64,000 bases of DNA from Polynucleobacter sp. 71A-WALBACH (GTDB lineage: Bacteria; Pseudomonadota; Gammaproteobacteria; Burkholderiales; Burkholderiaceae): NCBI RefSeq assembly GCF_018882365.1, contig NZ_JACVOP010000001.1, positions 662,449 to 726,448 on the forward strand. The letters are read 5' to 3'. Of the stretch, positions 52,943-62,040 are shown piece by piece. Numbering within the stretch: the first letter of the stretch is position 1; the number at the start of each line of letters is the position of its first letter. A program made the translations under genes and the position numbers. The notes below the pieces were generated by a model. It had not been told where the DNA came from, searched no databases, and saw nothing but the letters and a program-made list of their open reading frames with translations.

Positions 52943-54433
52943 TCAGTCAGCCAGAGATTCGGGGCTAACCTTTTTAACTACGCTATAGCGCACTAAGGTC
53001 TTTTTACGTGCTTCGTCATGATTGACGATGGGTAGGGGGTAGTCACGTCCCAGAAGAATACCGGCCGCCTCTAGTTCAATGTGACCAGCCTCCCAAGGCG
53101 CATGAATGGACTTCTTGGAAAGTTTATCGAGTTGTGGCAGGTACCGGCGAATGAATTTACCTTCGGGGTCAAACTTCTGAGATTGGGTAATGGGGTTGAA
53201 GATGCGGAAATAAGGTTGAGCATCGCATCCTGAAGAGGAGGCCCACTGCCACCCACCATTATTGGAAGATAGTTCAAAATCATTGAGGTGTTTTGCAAAA
53301 TACATTTCACCCCAGCGCCAATCAATACCTAAATCCTTAGTAAGGAAGCTGGCGACGACCATACGAAGGCGGTTATGCATATAGCCGCTTTGGTTGAGTT
53401 GGCACATGGCGGCATCCACTAATGGATAACCTGTTTTGCCCTCGCACCAAGCCTTAAATAACTTCTTGGCAGTGGCGCCACTTTCCCATTGGATATTGTC
53501 GTAGTCTGGTTTGAAGGCCGCACCCTCAGCCAGTCGTGGGTGATTGGCCAAAATCATGAAATAGAAATCACGCCAGATCAGCTCGCTTAACCAGATCGTT
53601 GCACCCATGCCGCCTGCAAGCATACGACGGTGTGCTTCACGGACTAAGCCCCGAATGGAAAGCATGCCAAAGCGTAAGTGGGTTGAAAGATAGCTCACGC
53701 CTTTAATGGCAGGGAAATCACGACCGATTTGATATTGATCGATGCGGTGGAGGAAGTCTTCCAGAAAGCTCTGACCACCTTCGGATCCTGGTGGGAGATA
53801 AGCTTCAATCCCAGTTGGGCTAAAGCCCATGGACTCTAGAGATGGGAAGGGGGTTTGCAAGGCTTTAGGAATGACCGCTAACTGACCTTTATCGGGGGTG
53901 CACTCATAAGCTGCGATATCTTTTTCTCGGAGCGTCTTGAGCCAATTATTTTTATAGGGTGTGAAGATGGAGAAAACAGTATTGGAGTTAGTGAGAATTT
54001 CTTTCTTTTCAAAAATTACCTGATCTTTGAAAGTCTCCAATTCAATACCAAGCTTTTCTAATGATCTTGCTATAGAGCCATCGCGGGCAATTGCTGAAGG
54101 CTCGTAGTCATGATTGGCATATACGGTATTAACACCCAAGGTCTCCGCAATCTTCGGAATGCACGTAGTAGGCGTGCCAAATTGAACAATCAGTCCGCCA
54201 CCTTGCTGACGTAATTGCTCATCAATCTGCTTTAGGCCTTGCCAGATAAAGTCTACGCGCCGATCATGCTTAAGGCCGCTGACGTCGACATCTTCAGCCT
54301 TCAAGGGATTAAGAATATCCGTATCAAAAATAAATGCCAGCCAAACCTGGGCATTGTTTTTAAGGGCATGGTGAAGTGCGGCATTGTCATAAAGACGTAA
54401 ATCACGACGGAGCCAAACTAGTGCTTTTTTCAT
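52943..54433 (-). CDS. phrB: Deoxyribodipyrimidine photo-lyase (cryptochrome/photolyase family)
   Basis: A 496-residue FAD enzyme that repairs UV-induced pyrimidine dimers using blue light. The photolyase N-domain starts KALVWLRRDLRLYDNAAL; the FAD-binding half carries STHLRFGMLSIR, WLSELIWRDFY, MHNRLRM and the Trp-rich NNGGWQWASSSGCDAQPYFR split here by positions near residues 375-394. This fits a sunlit, freshwater life. A short inverted repeat (AGCCC/GGGCT, 54434-54451) sits directly before its start. Confidence 0.95.
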   Translation of the reverse strand: MKKALVWLRRDLRLYDNAALHHALKNNAQVWLAFIFDTDILNPLKAEDVDVSGLKHDRRVDFIWQGLKQIDEQLRQQGGGLIVQFGTPTTCIPKIAETLGVNTVYANHDYEPSAIARDGSIARSLEKLGIELETFKDQVIFEKKEILTNSNTVFSIFTPYKNNWLKTLREKDIAAYECTPDKGQLAVIPKALQTPFPSLESMGFSPTGIEAYLPPGSEGGQSFLEDFLHRIDQYQIGRDFPAIKGVSYLSTHLRFGMLSIRGLVREAHRRMLAGGMGATIWLSELIWRDFYFMILANHPRLAEGAAFKPDYDNIQWESGATAKKLFKAWCEGKTGYPLVDAAMCQLNQSGYMHNRLRMVVASFLTKDLGIDWRWGEMYFAKHLNDFELSSNNGGWQWASSSGCDAQPYFRIFNPITQSQKFDPEGKFIRRYLPQLDKLSKKSIHAPWEAGHIELEAAGILLGRDYPLPIVNHDEARKKTLVRYSVVKKVSPESLAD

Positions 54434-54511
54434 AGCCCCTATATTAGGGCTAATTAGGCTGATTCGCTTGGCTTGCGAGTAATATCCTGCTTATTAATAG
54501 ATTGCTAATTT

Positions 54512-55330
54512 ATGGACACTATCTTTTTTGTTTTCTCCAAGCTGGTGCAGTTTTGTATTGAACCTCTCAACTGGGTCATTGTTTTTGTGCTGCTCAGCCT
54601 ATTATTTCTGAGTCTTAGAAAACCCCATCTCTGCAAACGATTCTTACTTTTAGCTTTGGCAGACTTATTACTTGTTGGATGGTTACCCACTTCAGAGATT
54701 TTTTTGAGGGTGTTGGAAGATTCAGCCCCAAAAGTTAACCTCTCACAAATATCAGAAAAAGACTTTGGTGGAATCATTGTGTTGGGTGGTGCGATTGAAG
54801 GTGGCCAAATCGCCCTGGATCGTGGTGAGGTCTCGATTTATTCCTCGGCCGAGCGTGTCACTAAAGCCTTTGAACTCATTCGCAAATATCCCGATCTGCC
54901 CTTTATCTTTAGCGGCTTCTCTGGGCGTCTTTCCCCTCAAGGGATATCTGAAGCAGATGCCTTTAAGCAGTTGGTTGCTGAGCAGGGTTTGCCAGATAAA
55001 AATGTCTATTATGAAAATCAATCCCGCAATACCTATGAAAATGTCGTGTTGATGAAGCCAATGATCTTAGAGTTGGGAGCTAATGGCGCCAAAGAAGCTA
55101 ATGAGCCCCCAAAACCTTGGTTGCTGATTACTTCGGCATCGCACATGTATCGATCAGTAAAGATTTTCCAAAAACAAGGAATTGCAGTGGTGCCGGTTCC
55201 CGTGGATTACCAAACCAGTCATTATTTGCGGTGGGGAAAATTTGACCTAGAGGATGGGGTCCAAAACTGGAATAGGCTCATGCATGAGTTTGTAGGTCTT
55301 TTGGCCTACTGGATTACAGGAAAGCTCTAG
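54512..55330 (+). CDS. YdcF/ElyC-family (DUF218) envelope protein
   Basis: A 272-residue protein with two N-terminal membrane segments (about residues 15-33 and 40-58), then a DUF218 domain: GGIIVLGGAIEGG near 88-100 and ENQSRNTYENVVLMKP near 170-185. ElyC affects peptidoglycan and lipid-carrier metabolism in E. coli; a precise reaction is unknown. Divergent from phrB. algH follows 32 bp later. Confidence 0.86.
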   Translation: MDTIFFVFSKLVQFCIEPLNWVIVFVLLSLLFLSLRKPHLCKRFLLLALADLLLVGWLPTSEIFLRVLEDSAPKVNLSQISEKDFGGIIVLGGAIEGGQIALDRGEVSIYSSAERVTKAFELIRKYPDLPFIFSGFSGRLSPQGISEADAFKQLVAEQGLPDKNVYYENQSRNTYENVVLMKPMILELGANGAKEANEPPKPWLLITSASHMYRSVKIFQKQGIAVVPVPVDYQTSHYLRWGKFDLEDGVQNWNRLMHEFVGLLAYWITGKL

Positions 55331-55362
55331 TAATGATGGAGAATTCGGTAAAATAAACTTAC

Positions 55363-56019
55363 ATGAACACGGCTAAAAAAGCCCCTGTGGGTCAATCAGC
55401 AATCCCCACCCCGACCTCTGATTTAGGGTCCTCGATCTCTTTTTCCGCTGACCACCTCGCCAATCAATTTTTAATCGCCATGCCTGGCATGGTGGACCCC
55501 AATTTTGCGGGTTCTGTCATTTACCTGTTTGAGCATACTGAGCGGGGCGCCATGGGCTTAATGGTGAATCGGCCTACAGAGGTGGATTTAGAAACCCTTT
55601 TTGACAAGATTGAGCTCAAGCTTGAAATCGCTCCTTTATTGGATCAGCCCGTTTACTTTGGCGGTCCAGTACAAATTGAGCGTGGATTTGTCTTGCATGA
55701 ACCAACTACTGAGATGCGCTATAGCTCCTCTTTAGCAGTTCCAGGGGGCTTGACTATGACTACTTCTAAGGATGTGCTCGAAGCAGTAGCAGCTGGGGCG
55801 GGCCCAAGTAAATTCTTAATGACTTTGGGTTATGCGGGCTGGAGTGCTGGTCAACTTGAAGAAGAGATCACCTTAAACGGTTGGATCAATGTCCCTTTAT
55901 CCCTTGAGCAGATGAGCGAGATTATTTTTAATACTCCCTTTAGTCAGCGCTATGAACGAACGATGAGCCATTTAGGGTTTGACCCTTCTCATTTATCAGG
56001 CGAGGCAGGGCATGCCTGA
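55363..56019 (+). CDS. YqgE/AlgH-family protein
   Basis: A 218-residue protein of the UPF0301/AlgH family. The core FLIAMPGMVDPNFAGSVIYL starts after about 36 less conserved residues; EHTERGAMGLMVNRP and the YFGGPVQIERGFVLH segment are present. Function is poorly known despite its alginate-related name. It overlaps ruvX by 8 bases, the usual YqgE-YqgF pair. Confidence 0.93.
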   Translation: MNTAKKAPVGQSAIPTPTSDLGSSISFSADHLANQFLIAMPGMVDPNFAGSVIYLFEHTERGAMGLMVNRPTEVDLETLFDKIELKLEIAPLLDQPVYFGGPVQIERGFVLHEPTTEMRYSSSLAVPGGLTMTTSKDVLEAVAAGAGPSKFLMTLGYAGWSAGQLEEEITLNGWINVPLSLEQMSEIIFNTPFSQRYERTMSHLGFDPSHLSGEAGHA

Positions 56020-56437
56020 GGGCATCAGGACGGGTACAGAGCTAACGGTCATGGCCTTTGACTTCGGGACGCGCCGGATAGGTGTTGCTATCGGTAATAC
56101 TCTCACTTGCCTAGGGCAGCCCATTAAGACTATTGCAGAGGCATCTAGTGATGCTGCTTTTAAGGTAATTGAAGGGCTTTTGAAGGAGTGGCAGCCTAAC
56201 CGCCTAGTAGTCGGCTTACCTTGCCACCCTGATGGTACTGAGCATGAGATGAGCGCTAAAGCGCGTCGTTTTGGCAATCAGTTGCATGGACGCTTTCATT
56301 TGCCGGTGGAGTGGGTGGATGAGCGTTATACCTCGGCTGTTTTAGAGGGAAATCCAGACATGCGAGACAATTTGGATGCCGAGTCTGCGGCCTTGATTTT
56401 AGAGCAGTATTTTCTTGAGAAGAATTGGATTGGTTGA
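56012..56437 (+). CDS. ruvX: Putative pre-16S rRNA nuclease / Holliday junction resolvase-like YqgF
   Basis: A 141-residue RNase H-fold protein. The metal site begins at MAFDFGTRRIGVAIG near residues 14-28, with GLPCHPDGTEHEMS and VDERYTSA following. YqgF matures the 5' end of 16S rRNA in E. coli; older names call it resolvase. The ATG at 56012 overlaps the algH stop by 8 bases. pyrR starts 2 bp after its stop. Confidence 0.93.
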   Translation: MPEGIRTGTELTVMAFDFGTRRIGVAIGNTLTCLGQPIKTIAEASSDAAFKVIEGLLKEWQPNRLVVGLPCHPDGTEHEMSAKARRFGNQLHGRFHLPVEWVDERYTSAVLEGNPDMRDNLDAESAALILEQYFLEKNWIG

Positions 56438-56438
56438 G

Positions 56439-56945
56439 ATGAATGCAGAGCAGTCTTATCTAAAATTACTAGAGACTTTGAGTCAGCGAAAAAAAGCTGG
56501 CGATTCGTTTGAATTGGCTGGTCTTGCAATGGGTGGTGCTTGGATTGCGGAACGTTTGGCCGCGGATTTAAAGCTACCTCACTTTGGCGTCATCAATGTG
56601 GCGTTTCATCGGGATGACTATGCCGAGAAGGGTATGACAGCGCTTCGTACTGCCAGCACAATGCCTACTCATCTTCCTTTTGAAGTGAATGGCGCAAACG
56701 TAATTTTGATCGATGATGTGTTGCTGACTGGCCGTACCGTTCGCGCAGCGCTTAATGAGTTATTTGATTTTGGTAGACCTTCCCAAGTCGAGCTGATGGT
56801 CTTAGCTGATCGCGAGAATCGGGAGTTACCGATCTCAGCAGATTTTGTAGGGGAGCAAGTGAGTATTCCTGACAATCAAATTTTAGTTTTAGAAAAAGAT
56901 GGTGCTGGCAAGTTCAGCTTCCAATTAGAGGAGCGCGCAGCATGA
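56439..56945 (+). CDS. pyrR: PyrR bifunctional pyrimidine regulator / uracil phosphoribosyltransferase
   Basis: A 168-residue PRTase-fold protein. The PRPP loop [18 protein letters not shown] lies near residues 88-105. The ATG at 56439 is chosen over an in-frame TTG at 56415 inside ruvX. In Gram-positives PyrR attenuates the pyr operon; in proteobacteria its regulatory role is less clear. It overlaps pyrB by ATGA, so the two are coupled. Confidence 0.93.
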   Translation: MNAEQSYLKLLETLSQRKKAGDSFELAGLAMGGAWIAERLAADLKLPHFGVINVAFHRDDYAEKGMTALRTASTMPTHLPFEVNGANVILIDDVLLTGRTVRAALNELFDFGRPSQVELMVLADRENRELPISADFVGEQVSIPDNQILVLEKDGAGKFSFQLEERAA

Positions 56946-57922
56946 GCGGCACTATTAATCCAGCCAGCACTTTTGTAAATCAATTTAATGCTGCTGGCGA
57001 GTTAACTCATTTGCTAACTTTGGAAGGTTTGCCAAAAGAGCAAATTCTCCATATTCTGGATACTGCGCAGCAGTTTGTTAGCGTCACTGACCCGGCGAGA
57101 GAGGTGAAAAAAGTTCCACTCCTGCGTGGCAAAAGCGTCTTCAATCTTTTCTTTGAAAACTCCACTCGTACGCGTACCACTTTTGAAATCGCTGCTAAGC
57201 GTTTATCGGCTGATGTGATTAATTTAGATATCTCCACCTCTTCTACCGCTAAAGGGGAAAGTCTTTTAGACACAATTGATAACTTAGTGGCAATGCAGGC
57301 TGATATTTTTGTAGTGCGTCATAGCGTTTCTAGGGCTCCGATTGAGATTGCCCAACACGTTCCCGCACATGTTCACGTTGTCAATGCGGGCGATGGTAGT
57401 CACCAGCATCCAACTCAAGGTTTATTGGATATGTATACGATGCGTCACTTCAAGAAAGACTTTAGTGGTCTGAAGGTGGCTATCGTAGGAGATATTGTGC
57501 ATAGCCGTGTGGCTAAATCGAATATCTGCGCTTTAAGAACTTTGGGTTGTACTGATATTCGTGTAATCGGTCCAGAGAGTCTTTTGCCAAGTGATTTGGA
57601 TATGTTGGGAGTAAAGGTATTCCACAGCATGGAAGAAGGTCTCAAAGGGGTCGACGTTGTCATGACTTTGCGTATTCAAAAAGAACGCATGGAGGCCGGT
57701 CAAGTTCCAGAGGGTGAGGCTTTCTTTAAGCAGTATGGTTTAACACCAGCGCGTTTAGCCTTGGCTAAGTCTGATGCCATCGTGATGCATCCAGGCCCCA
57801 TGAATCGCGGAGTAGAGATTGATTCAGCAGTGGCGGATGGCCCTCAGTCAGTGATTCTGAATCAAGTTACCTTTGGTATTGCAGTGCGCATGGCCGTCAT
57901 GTCCATTGTTGCTGGTAACTAA
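56942..57922 (+). CDS. pyrB: Aspartate carbamoyltransferase catalytic subunit
   Basis: A 326-residue enzyme making carbamoyl-aspartate for pyrimidines. The carbamoyl-phosphate motif [12 protein letters not shown] lies near residues 70-81; [17 protein letters not shown] and the [11 protein letters not shown] segment are present. No pyrI follows. pyrC, expected next in many Burkholderiales, is absent; a glycosyltransferase gene follows instead, 16 bp later. Confidence 0.96.
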   Translation: MSGTINPASTFVNQFNAAGELTHLLTLEGLPKEQILHILDTAQQFVSVTDPAREVKKVPLLRGKSVFNLFFENSTRTRTTFEIAAKRLSADVINLDISTSSTAKGESLLDTIDNLVAMQADIFVVRHSVSRAPIEIAQHVPAHVHVVNAGDGSHQHPTQGLLDMYTMRHFKKDFSGLKVAIVGDIVHSRVAKSNICALRTLGCTDIRVIGPESLLPSDLDMLGVKVFHSMEEGLKGVDVVMTLRIQKERMEAGQVPEGEAFFKQYGLTPARLALAKSDAIVMHPGPMNRGVEIDSAVADGPQSVILNQVTFGIAVRMAVMSIVAGN

Positions 57923-57938
57923 TGAGATCGGATATAGC

Positions 57939-59306
57939 TTGAGCGCTCAAAGTCCTCTGCATCTACCTGCTGTTACTGACAAGAAGCGCTGGCTTATCTT
58001 GACCCATGCATTCAATATGGATGGGCGTGCTGCGAGTTTGACCATTACCGATAAGATCCCTTACTTACTTCAGGCTGGTGTGCAGCCGATTGTATTTAGT
58101 GCAATCACTGGCTTGAAAGATCAACGCTTCCCTCATCATCAATATATCGCTTGGGGCCCTTCTGGGTTTCGGTTTGACTTTCGTCATTGGGTGGCGAATA
58201 AATATGGCCGTGGGTTTATCTATAAGCTCACTACCAGAACAGTGTCCTTACTGTTGGCTCCTCTGATTGCCATTGAAAAACTTTGCCTTGGATATTCTAG
58301 TCAATGGTCATGGGCATTGCCGGCGTTTATTCATGGATGGTTTCTAATTCGAGCTGGCAAGGTGGATGTTGTATTTTCTGTGGGCAGTGCTTGGTCTGCC
58401 CATCTTGCTGGTGTGTGGCTAAAGAAGGCAACGGGTATTGAGTTGATTTCTGAGGTGCACGATCCTTTGGTAATTCGTAAGAGCCCAGATGATCAGGGGT
58501 TTGAGAAACCTAAGAACCGGGATGCGCGCTTTCGTCACTATTTAGAAAATCAACTCACGCGATTTTCTGATCAGGTATGGTGGTTTACTGATGGCGCATT
58601 ACATTACGCTAAGGTCCGTAATCCTAATCTCAATACTCCTCACAATGCCCACGGCTTTGTAGTGACTCCTGGGGCCGAGCCACCGGGCAGTCTTGAGGAT
58701 AATCAGGCGCATCAATATACTGATCAACTCAATCTATGCCATTTTGGGTCATTGGCAAACGATCGTTCACTATCTACGATCCTCAAAGCGCTTGTTCCTT
58801 TGCTCAAAAAATATCCTGAAGCTAGGGATCACATTCGTGTGCATGCTTATGGCGCTCCTTTAGATTCTTTATCAATAGAGGCCATTAAGCAATTCGGTTT
58901 TGAGGATGTTCTGTTGGCGCATGGGCGCTTAGAAAGAGATCCGGTCACTGGTAAATCTGGTCGTCAGCAGGTAGCTGAAAAAATGCAAGCGGCTGATGTT
59001 TTGATCTTATTGCACGGAAATGATGAGTGGTGCGCTGAATACATTCCATCCAAGTTTTATGATTACCTATGGACTGGCCGCCCAATCTGGGGCATTACGC
59101 ATCGCAATCCCCAGTTGGATCAAATGCTTTTAGACAGAGGTGCTTACCTCAGTCCGCAGATTGATGCGGCAGCAATCGAACTTGCTTTAGAGAAAATTTG
59201 GCTGGACTGGAGTAATCAGCGACTTATTCAGCCAGCATGGAAGCCCATTGGGGTGGATCAGGCGGTAAATACGATTTTGACTCAAGTTCAAAATAGATCT
59301 CAATAA
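57939..59306 (+). CDS. GT-B fold (GT4-like) glycosyltransferase
   Basis: A 455-residue protein with two Rossmann-like halves. The N-half has WLILTHAFNMDGRAASLT and SEVHDPLVI; the C-half has NLCHFGSLANDRSL and a donor-site region AADVLILLHGNDEW followed by IPSKFYDYLWTGRPIWGI, typical of GT4-type sugar donors. No ATG is available before the conserved region, so TTG at 57939 is taken. Sugar and acceptor are unknown. First gene of the surface-polysaccharide block. Confidence 0.75.
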   Translation: MSAQSPLHLPAVTDKKRWLILTHAFNMDGRAASLTITDKIPYLLQAGVQPIVFSAITGLKDQRFPHHQYIAWGPSGFRFDFRHWVANKYGRGFIYKLTTRTVSLLLAPLIAIEKLCLGYSSQWSWALPAFIHGWFLIRAGKVDVVFSVGSAWSAHLAGVWLKKATGIELISEVHDPLVIRKSPDDQGFEKPKNRDARFRHYLENQLTRFSDQVWWFTDGALHYAKVRNPNLNTPHNAHGFVVTPGAEPPGSLEDNQAHQYTDQLNLCHFGSLANDRSLSTILKALVPLLKKYPEARDHIRVHAYGAPLDSLSIEAIKQFGFEDVLLAHGRLERDPVTGKSGRQQVAEKMQAADVLILLHGNDEWCAEYIPSKFYDYLWTGRPIWGITHRNPQLDQMLLDRGAYLSPQIDAAAIELALEKIWLDWSNQRLIQPAWKPIGVDQAVNTILTQVQNRSQ

Positions 59307-59321
59307 AGCACAGGAACCCAT

Positions 59322-60221
59322 TTGAAAGATTTCGTTCTTTATTGCAAATCCTACTCACGGGATTTTCTTCGACTTCAGAGACTGTTGGAGTCGGTCAAGC
59401 GACACAATGTTGACCAGATCCCGTTTTATATTTCTACGGCAATCTCCGAGAAGGCTTTATTGGAAGAAGTGCTCGGTAAAGATGGTTACCAATGGGTAGC
59501 TGATGAAGAAATCCTTGCTGCCAATTCTCGGGCTGATTTAGTGAAGTACCGTGAAATGCCGGGAGGACTTTCTCAGCAAATCGTCAAAGCGGAGTTTTGG
59601 CGTCTAGGATTAGCTGAAAACTATCTTTGCTTGGATTCTGATAGCAAGTTTATTCGCGACTTCAAGCAATCCGATTTTGTGACTAGTGATAATGTGCCTT
59701 ATACAGTTCTGCATCAGAACAAAGAGTTATTTCAGATCGCTACTAATCGTGGGTATCATAAAGTAGAGCGTGATTTGAGATTAGAGGCGGAGCGTGTTCA
59801 GAAATTATTTAATCGAGTGGGTCCCAGCTTTTATTGCGCGCCGGCGCCATTTAATTGGTCGGCAAAAGTCTGGCAATCTTTAGATCAGGAATACCTGAAA
59901 CCCAAAGGTATCAGCATTTGGGATCTAATCACTTTGGAGCATCCAGAGTCTTTGATATATGGAGAGGCGATCATGAAGTATCGCGCCATTCCTTTAATCG
60001 CTATTGAGCCTCTATTTAGGACATATCACTACGACTGGCAATTTTTCTTAATGAAGCGCTTGGGTGAAACTGAAGCTAAATTAGCTCGACATTATTTTGG
60101 TGTGATTTATCAGTCCGCTTGGGATATGGATGGTCATCTTGGATCCCCGAACAAATCATTACCTTCGCGCTTGCTAAGACGCATCAAGCGTTTTGGTCGT
60201 TATTTGCAAAGTTACCTCTGA
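59322..60221 (+). CDS. DUF6492-family protein, probably glycosyltransferase-like
   Basis: A 299-residue protein starting at TTG with AGGA 8 bases upstream. The opening KDFVLYCKSYSRDFLRLQRL, the Asp-rich YLCLDSDSKFIRDF (near residues 101-114, a DxD-like site), and the late YHYDWQFF segment match DUF6492 proteins found in polysaccharide loci. A GT-A-like sugar-transfer role is inferred. Its TGA overlaps the next ATG by one base. Confidence 0.65.
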   Translation: MKDFVLYCKSYSRDFLRLQRLLESVKRHNVDQIPFYISTAISEKALLEEVLGKDGYQWVADEEILAANSRADLVKYREMPGGLSQQIVKAEFWRLGLAENYLCLDSDSKFIRDFKQSDFVTSDNVPYTVLHQNKELFQIATNRGYHKVERDLRLEAERVQKLFNRVGPSFYCAPAPFNWSAKVWQSLDQEYLKPKGISIWDLITLEHPESLIYGEAIMKYRAIPLIAIEPLFRTYHYDWQFFLMKRLGETEAKLARHYFGVIYQSAWDMDGHLGSPNKSLPSRLLRRIKRFGRYLQSYL

Positions 60222-61144
60222 TGTCAAAGACGCCGCTAGTGAGTGTGCTCATGCCTGCATTTAATGCAGAGAAGCATATTGCCCAGGCAATCGAGAGTAT
60301 TTTGCGGCAGACTTATCCCCATTTTGAGTTACTCATTCTGAATGATGGATCTGTTGATCAGACGAAGAACATCCTGAATCAGTTTGATGATGAGCGAATG
60401 ATCAGAATCGATTTGCCCGAGAATCAAGGTTTAGTCCAGGCTCGTAATCTGTTGGTTGGCGCAGCTAAGGGCGACTATATTGCTTTTTTGGATGCCGACG
60501 ATATTGCCTTGCCCAACCGCTTGCAGTTACAAGTTTCTTTTTTAGAATCTCATCAAGCGGATATTTGTGGCGGCGCCTATGATTCACTTTATGAAGCTAG
60601 AGGAAAGCTAAAAGCATCCAAACAGCGCTATTCAGATGCGGATATCCGCGCCTTAATGACAGTCTGCAGCCCTTTATGTAACCCCGCCGTCATGGGTAGG
60701 GCGGAGGTGTTTAAAAAGCATCCTTATCAGACTGGCAAGGACTTTGCGGAAGATTACTCGCTCTGGGCGGAGTTGGCTTTGGCTGAATATCGCTTTGCTA
60801 ATCTGCGTGAGAAGTTAATTACTTACCGAATTCACGCTAAGCAAACGAGTCAGGTACAAAATTCAGAGACAAATCGAATTTTTAATCACAGTAGAAGCGC
60901 TTACCTCACAGGTCTTGGAATGGATGGAGAGTTCTTCCCAAAATCAATCCCTTTAGCCCACAGATTGAAGCGGGCAATGCCATTTATGCTGCAGTTGAAT
61001 CAGCGGATTCCAGGCATCTCAGTGATGGCCAATTATGAAATTTATGCTCGCTTCCAATTTCGTGGCAATGGGGTGTTAACCCCCTTTACTCGTTTAGAGC
61101 GCCTCTTGGTCGCAATACTCGCATCCCTCAGGGGCAGTATTTAG
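60221..61144 (+). CDS. Family 2 glycosyltransferase
   Basis: A 307-residue GT-A enzyme. LVSVLMPAFNAEKHIAQAI opens it, ESILRQTYPHFELLILNDGS follows, and the DxD metal site is FLDADD near residues 88-93. KDFAEDYSLWAELA marks the acceptor side. The ATG at 60221 fuses with the previous stop (TGATG). An upstream in-frame extension lies inside the DUF6492 gene and is rejected. Confidence 0.9.
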   Translation: MSKTPLVSVLMPAFNAEKHIAQAIESILRQTYPHFELLILNDGSVDQTKNILNQFDDERMIRIDLPENQGLVQARNLLVGAAKGDYIAFLDADDIALPNRLQLQVSFLESHQADICGGAYDSLYEARGKLKASKQRYSDADIRALMTVCSPLCNPAVMGRAEVFKKHPYQTGKDFAEDYSLWAELALAEYRFANLREKLITYRIHAKQTSQVQNSETNRIFNHSRSAYLTGLGMDGEFFPKSIPLAHRLKRAMPFMLQLNQRIPGISVMANYEIYARFQFRGNGVLTPFTRLERLLVAILASLRGSI

Positions 61145-61146
61145 CT

Positions 61147-62031
61147 TTAGATGCGCTGCCAGTGGGTTGGCAATAAGTCATCCCAGTTCATGGTGAGATC
61201 ATTGGTCCAGTTGCTTGGGCAGATCACCAAATTATCTGGGTTCTTTGTCAACCAGGCTGCCCACCAACTCAGCGAACTATTGGCTATCAAATGGTATTGA
61301 CAGTGAGTCATTAACTCCAGCTCCTGAATAACTGCATCATTACTTTCCAGGGATTCAACGAAAGTAATTCTATTTTGATGCGGCAGGTTCGCCTTCACCC
61401 AATCCAGGTCATCAGAAAACACAAAGAACTGGGTATTCGGATTTTTCTCCAAAAGCCTATCCATGCCTTCTTGGTAGTATTCCAGTCCGATAAATCCATG
61501 TACTTTTGCTGCGCTTGCAAGATGAACGTAGTCACCGCGTCGCACATGAACCATGGCAGAACTACTTGCTTGGATCTGGCTTAGATAATTTTGGTAATGC
61601 TGATCTAATGGGGATGCTGGAGTGATTTCTGCCTGGAGTATCTTTTTAACTGACTCAAAGTAACGATAAGATTGCCAATAACCCATCAAGTACAGATTTT
61701 GGGTTTTGAAAGCCGGCGCTTTTAAAAGGTGAGGGTCAAAACGATACGGCGTTCTTTCTGAATAAACGTAGGGATTAATCGGCCATAGTTTCTGAAGGAT
61801 GCGGCGAATGCGTTTTGGTCTCTTCAGTAGGGGCTCTAATGAGATTAAAGCGCCTTTGGTATTTAAGGAGGAAAGTAGTAGTTCTCTAGGGGTGACATCA
61901 TCATGGCTTTTGGCAAACCAGCCTTGATCAAGCAATAAAGCGCATTGGTGTTTGTGAGCAAGCGCTCTAGCCGTAGCATATTGAAATAGCTGATTGCCTA
62001 GGCCGCCTTGGAGCTGTGCGATGATGTTCAT
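61147..62031 (-). CDS. GT11-family alpha-1,2-fucosyltransferase
   Basis: A 294-residue GDP-sugar transferase. The N-terminal motif QGGLGNQLFQYATARAL, the donor motif VHVRRGDYV (near residues 156-164) and the C-terminal NSSLSWWAAWL are the three GT11 hallmarks. Adds L-fucose or a related sugar in alpha-1,2 linkage to surface glycan. It runs against its neighbours; its stop is 2 bp from the GT2 stop. Confidence 0.88.
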   Translation of the reverse strand: MNIIAQLQGGLGNQLFQYATARALAHKHQCALLLDQGWFAKSHDDVTPRELLLSSLNTKGALISLEPLLKRPKRIRRILQKLWPINPYVYSERTPYRFDPHLLKAPAFKTQNLYLMGYWQSYRYFESVKKILQAEITPASPLDQHYQNYLSQIQASSSAMVHVRRGDYVHLASAAKVHGFIGLEYYQEGMDRLLEKNPNTQFFVFSDDLDWVKANLPHQNRITFVESLESNDAVIQELELMTHCQYHLIANSSLSWWAAWLTKNPDNLVICPSNWTNDLTMNWDDLLPTHWQRI

Positions 62032-62040
62032 AATTCTATA

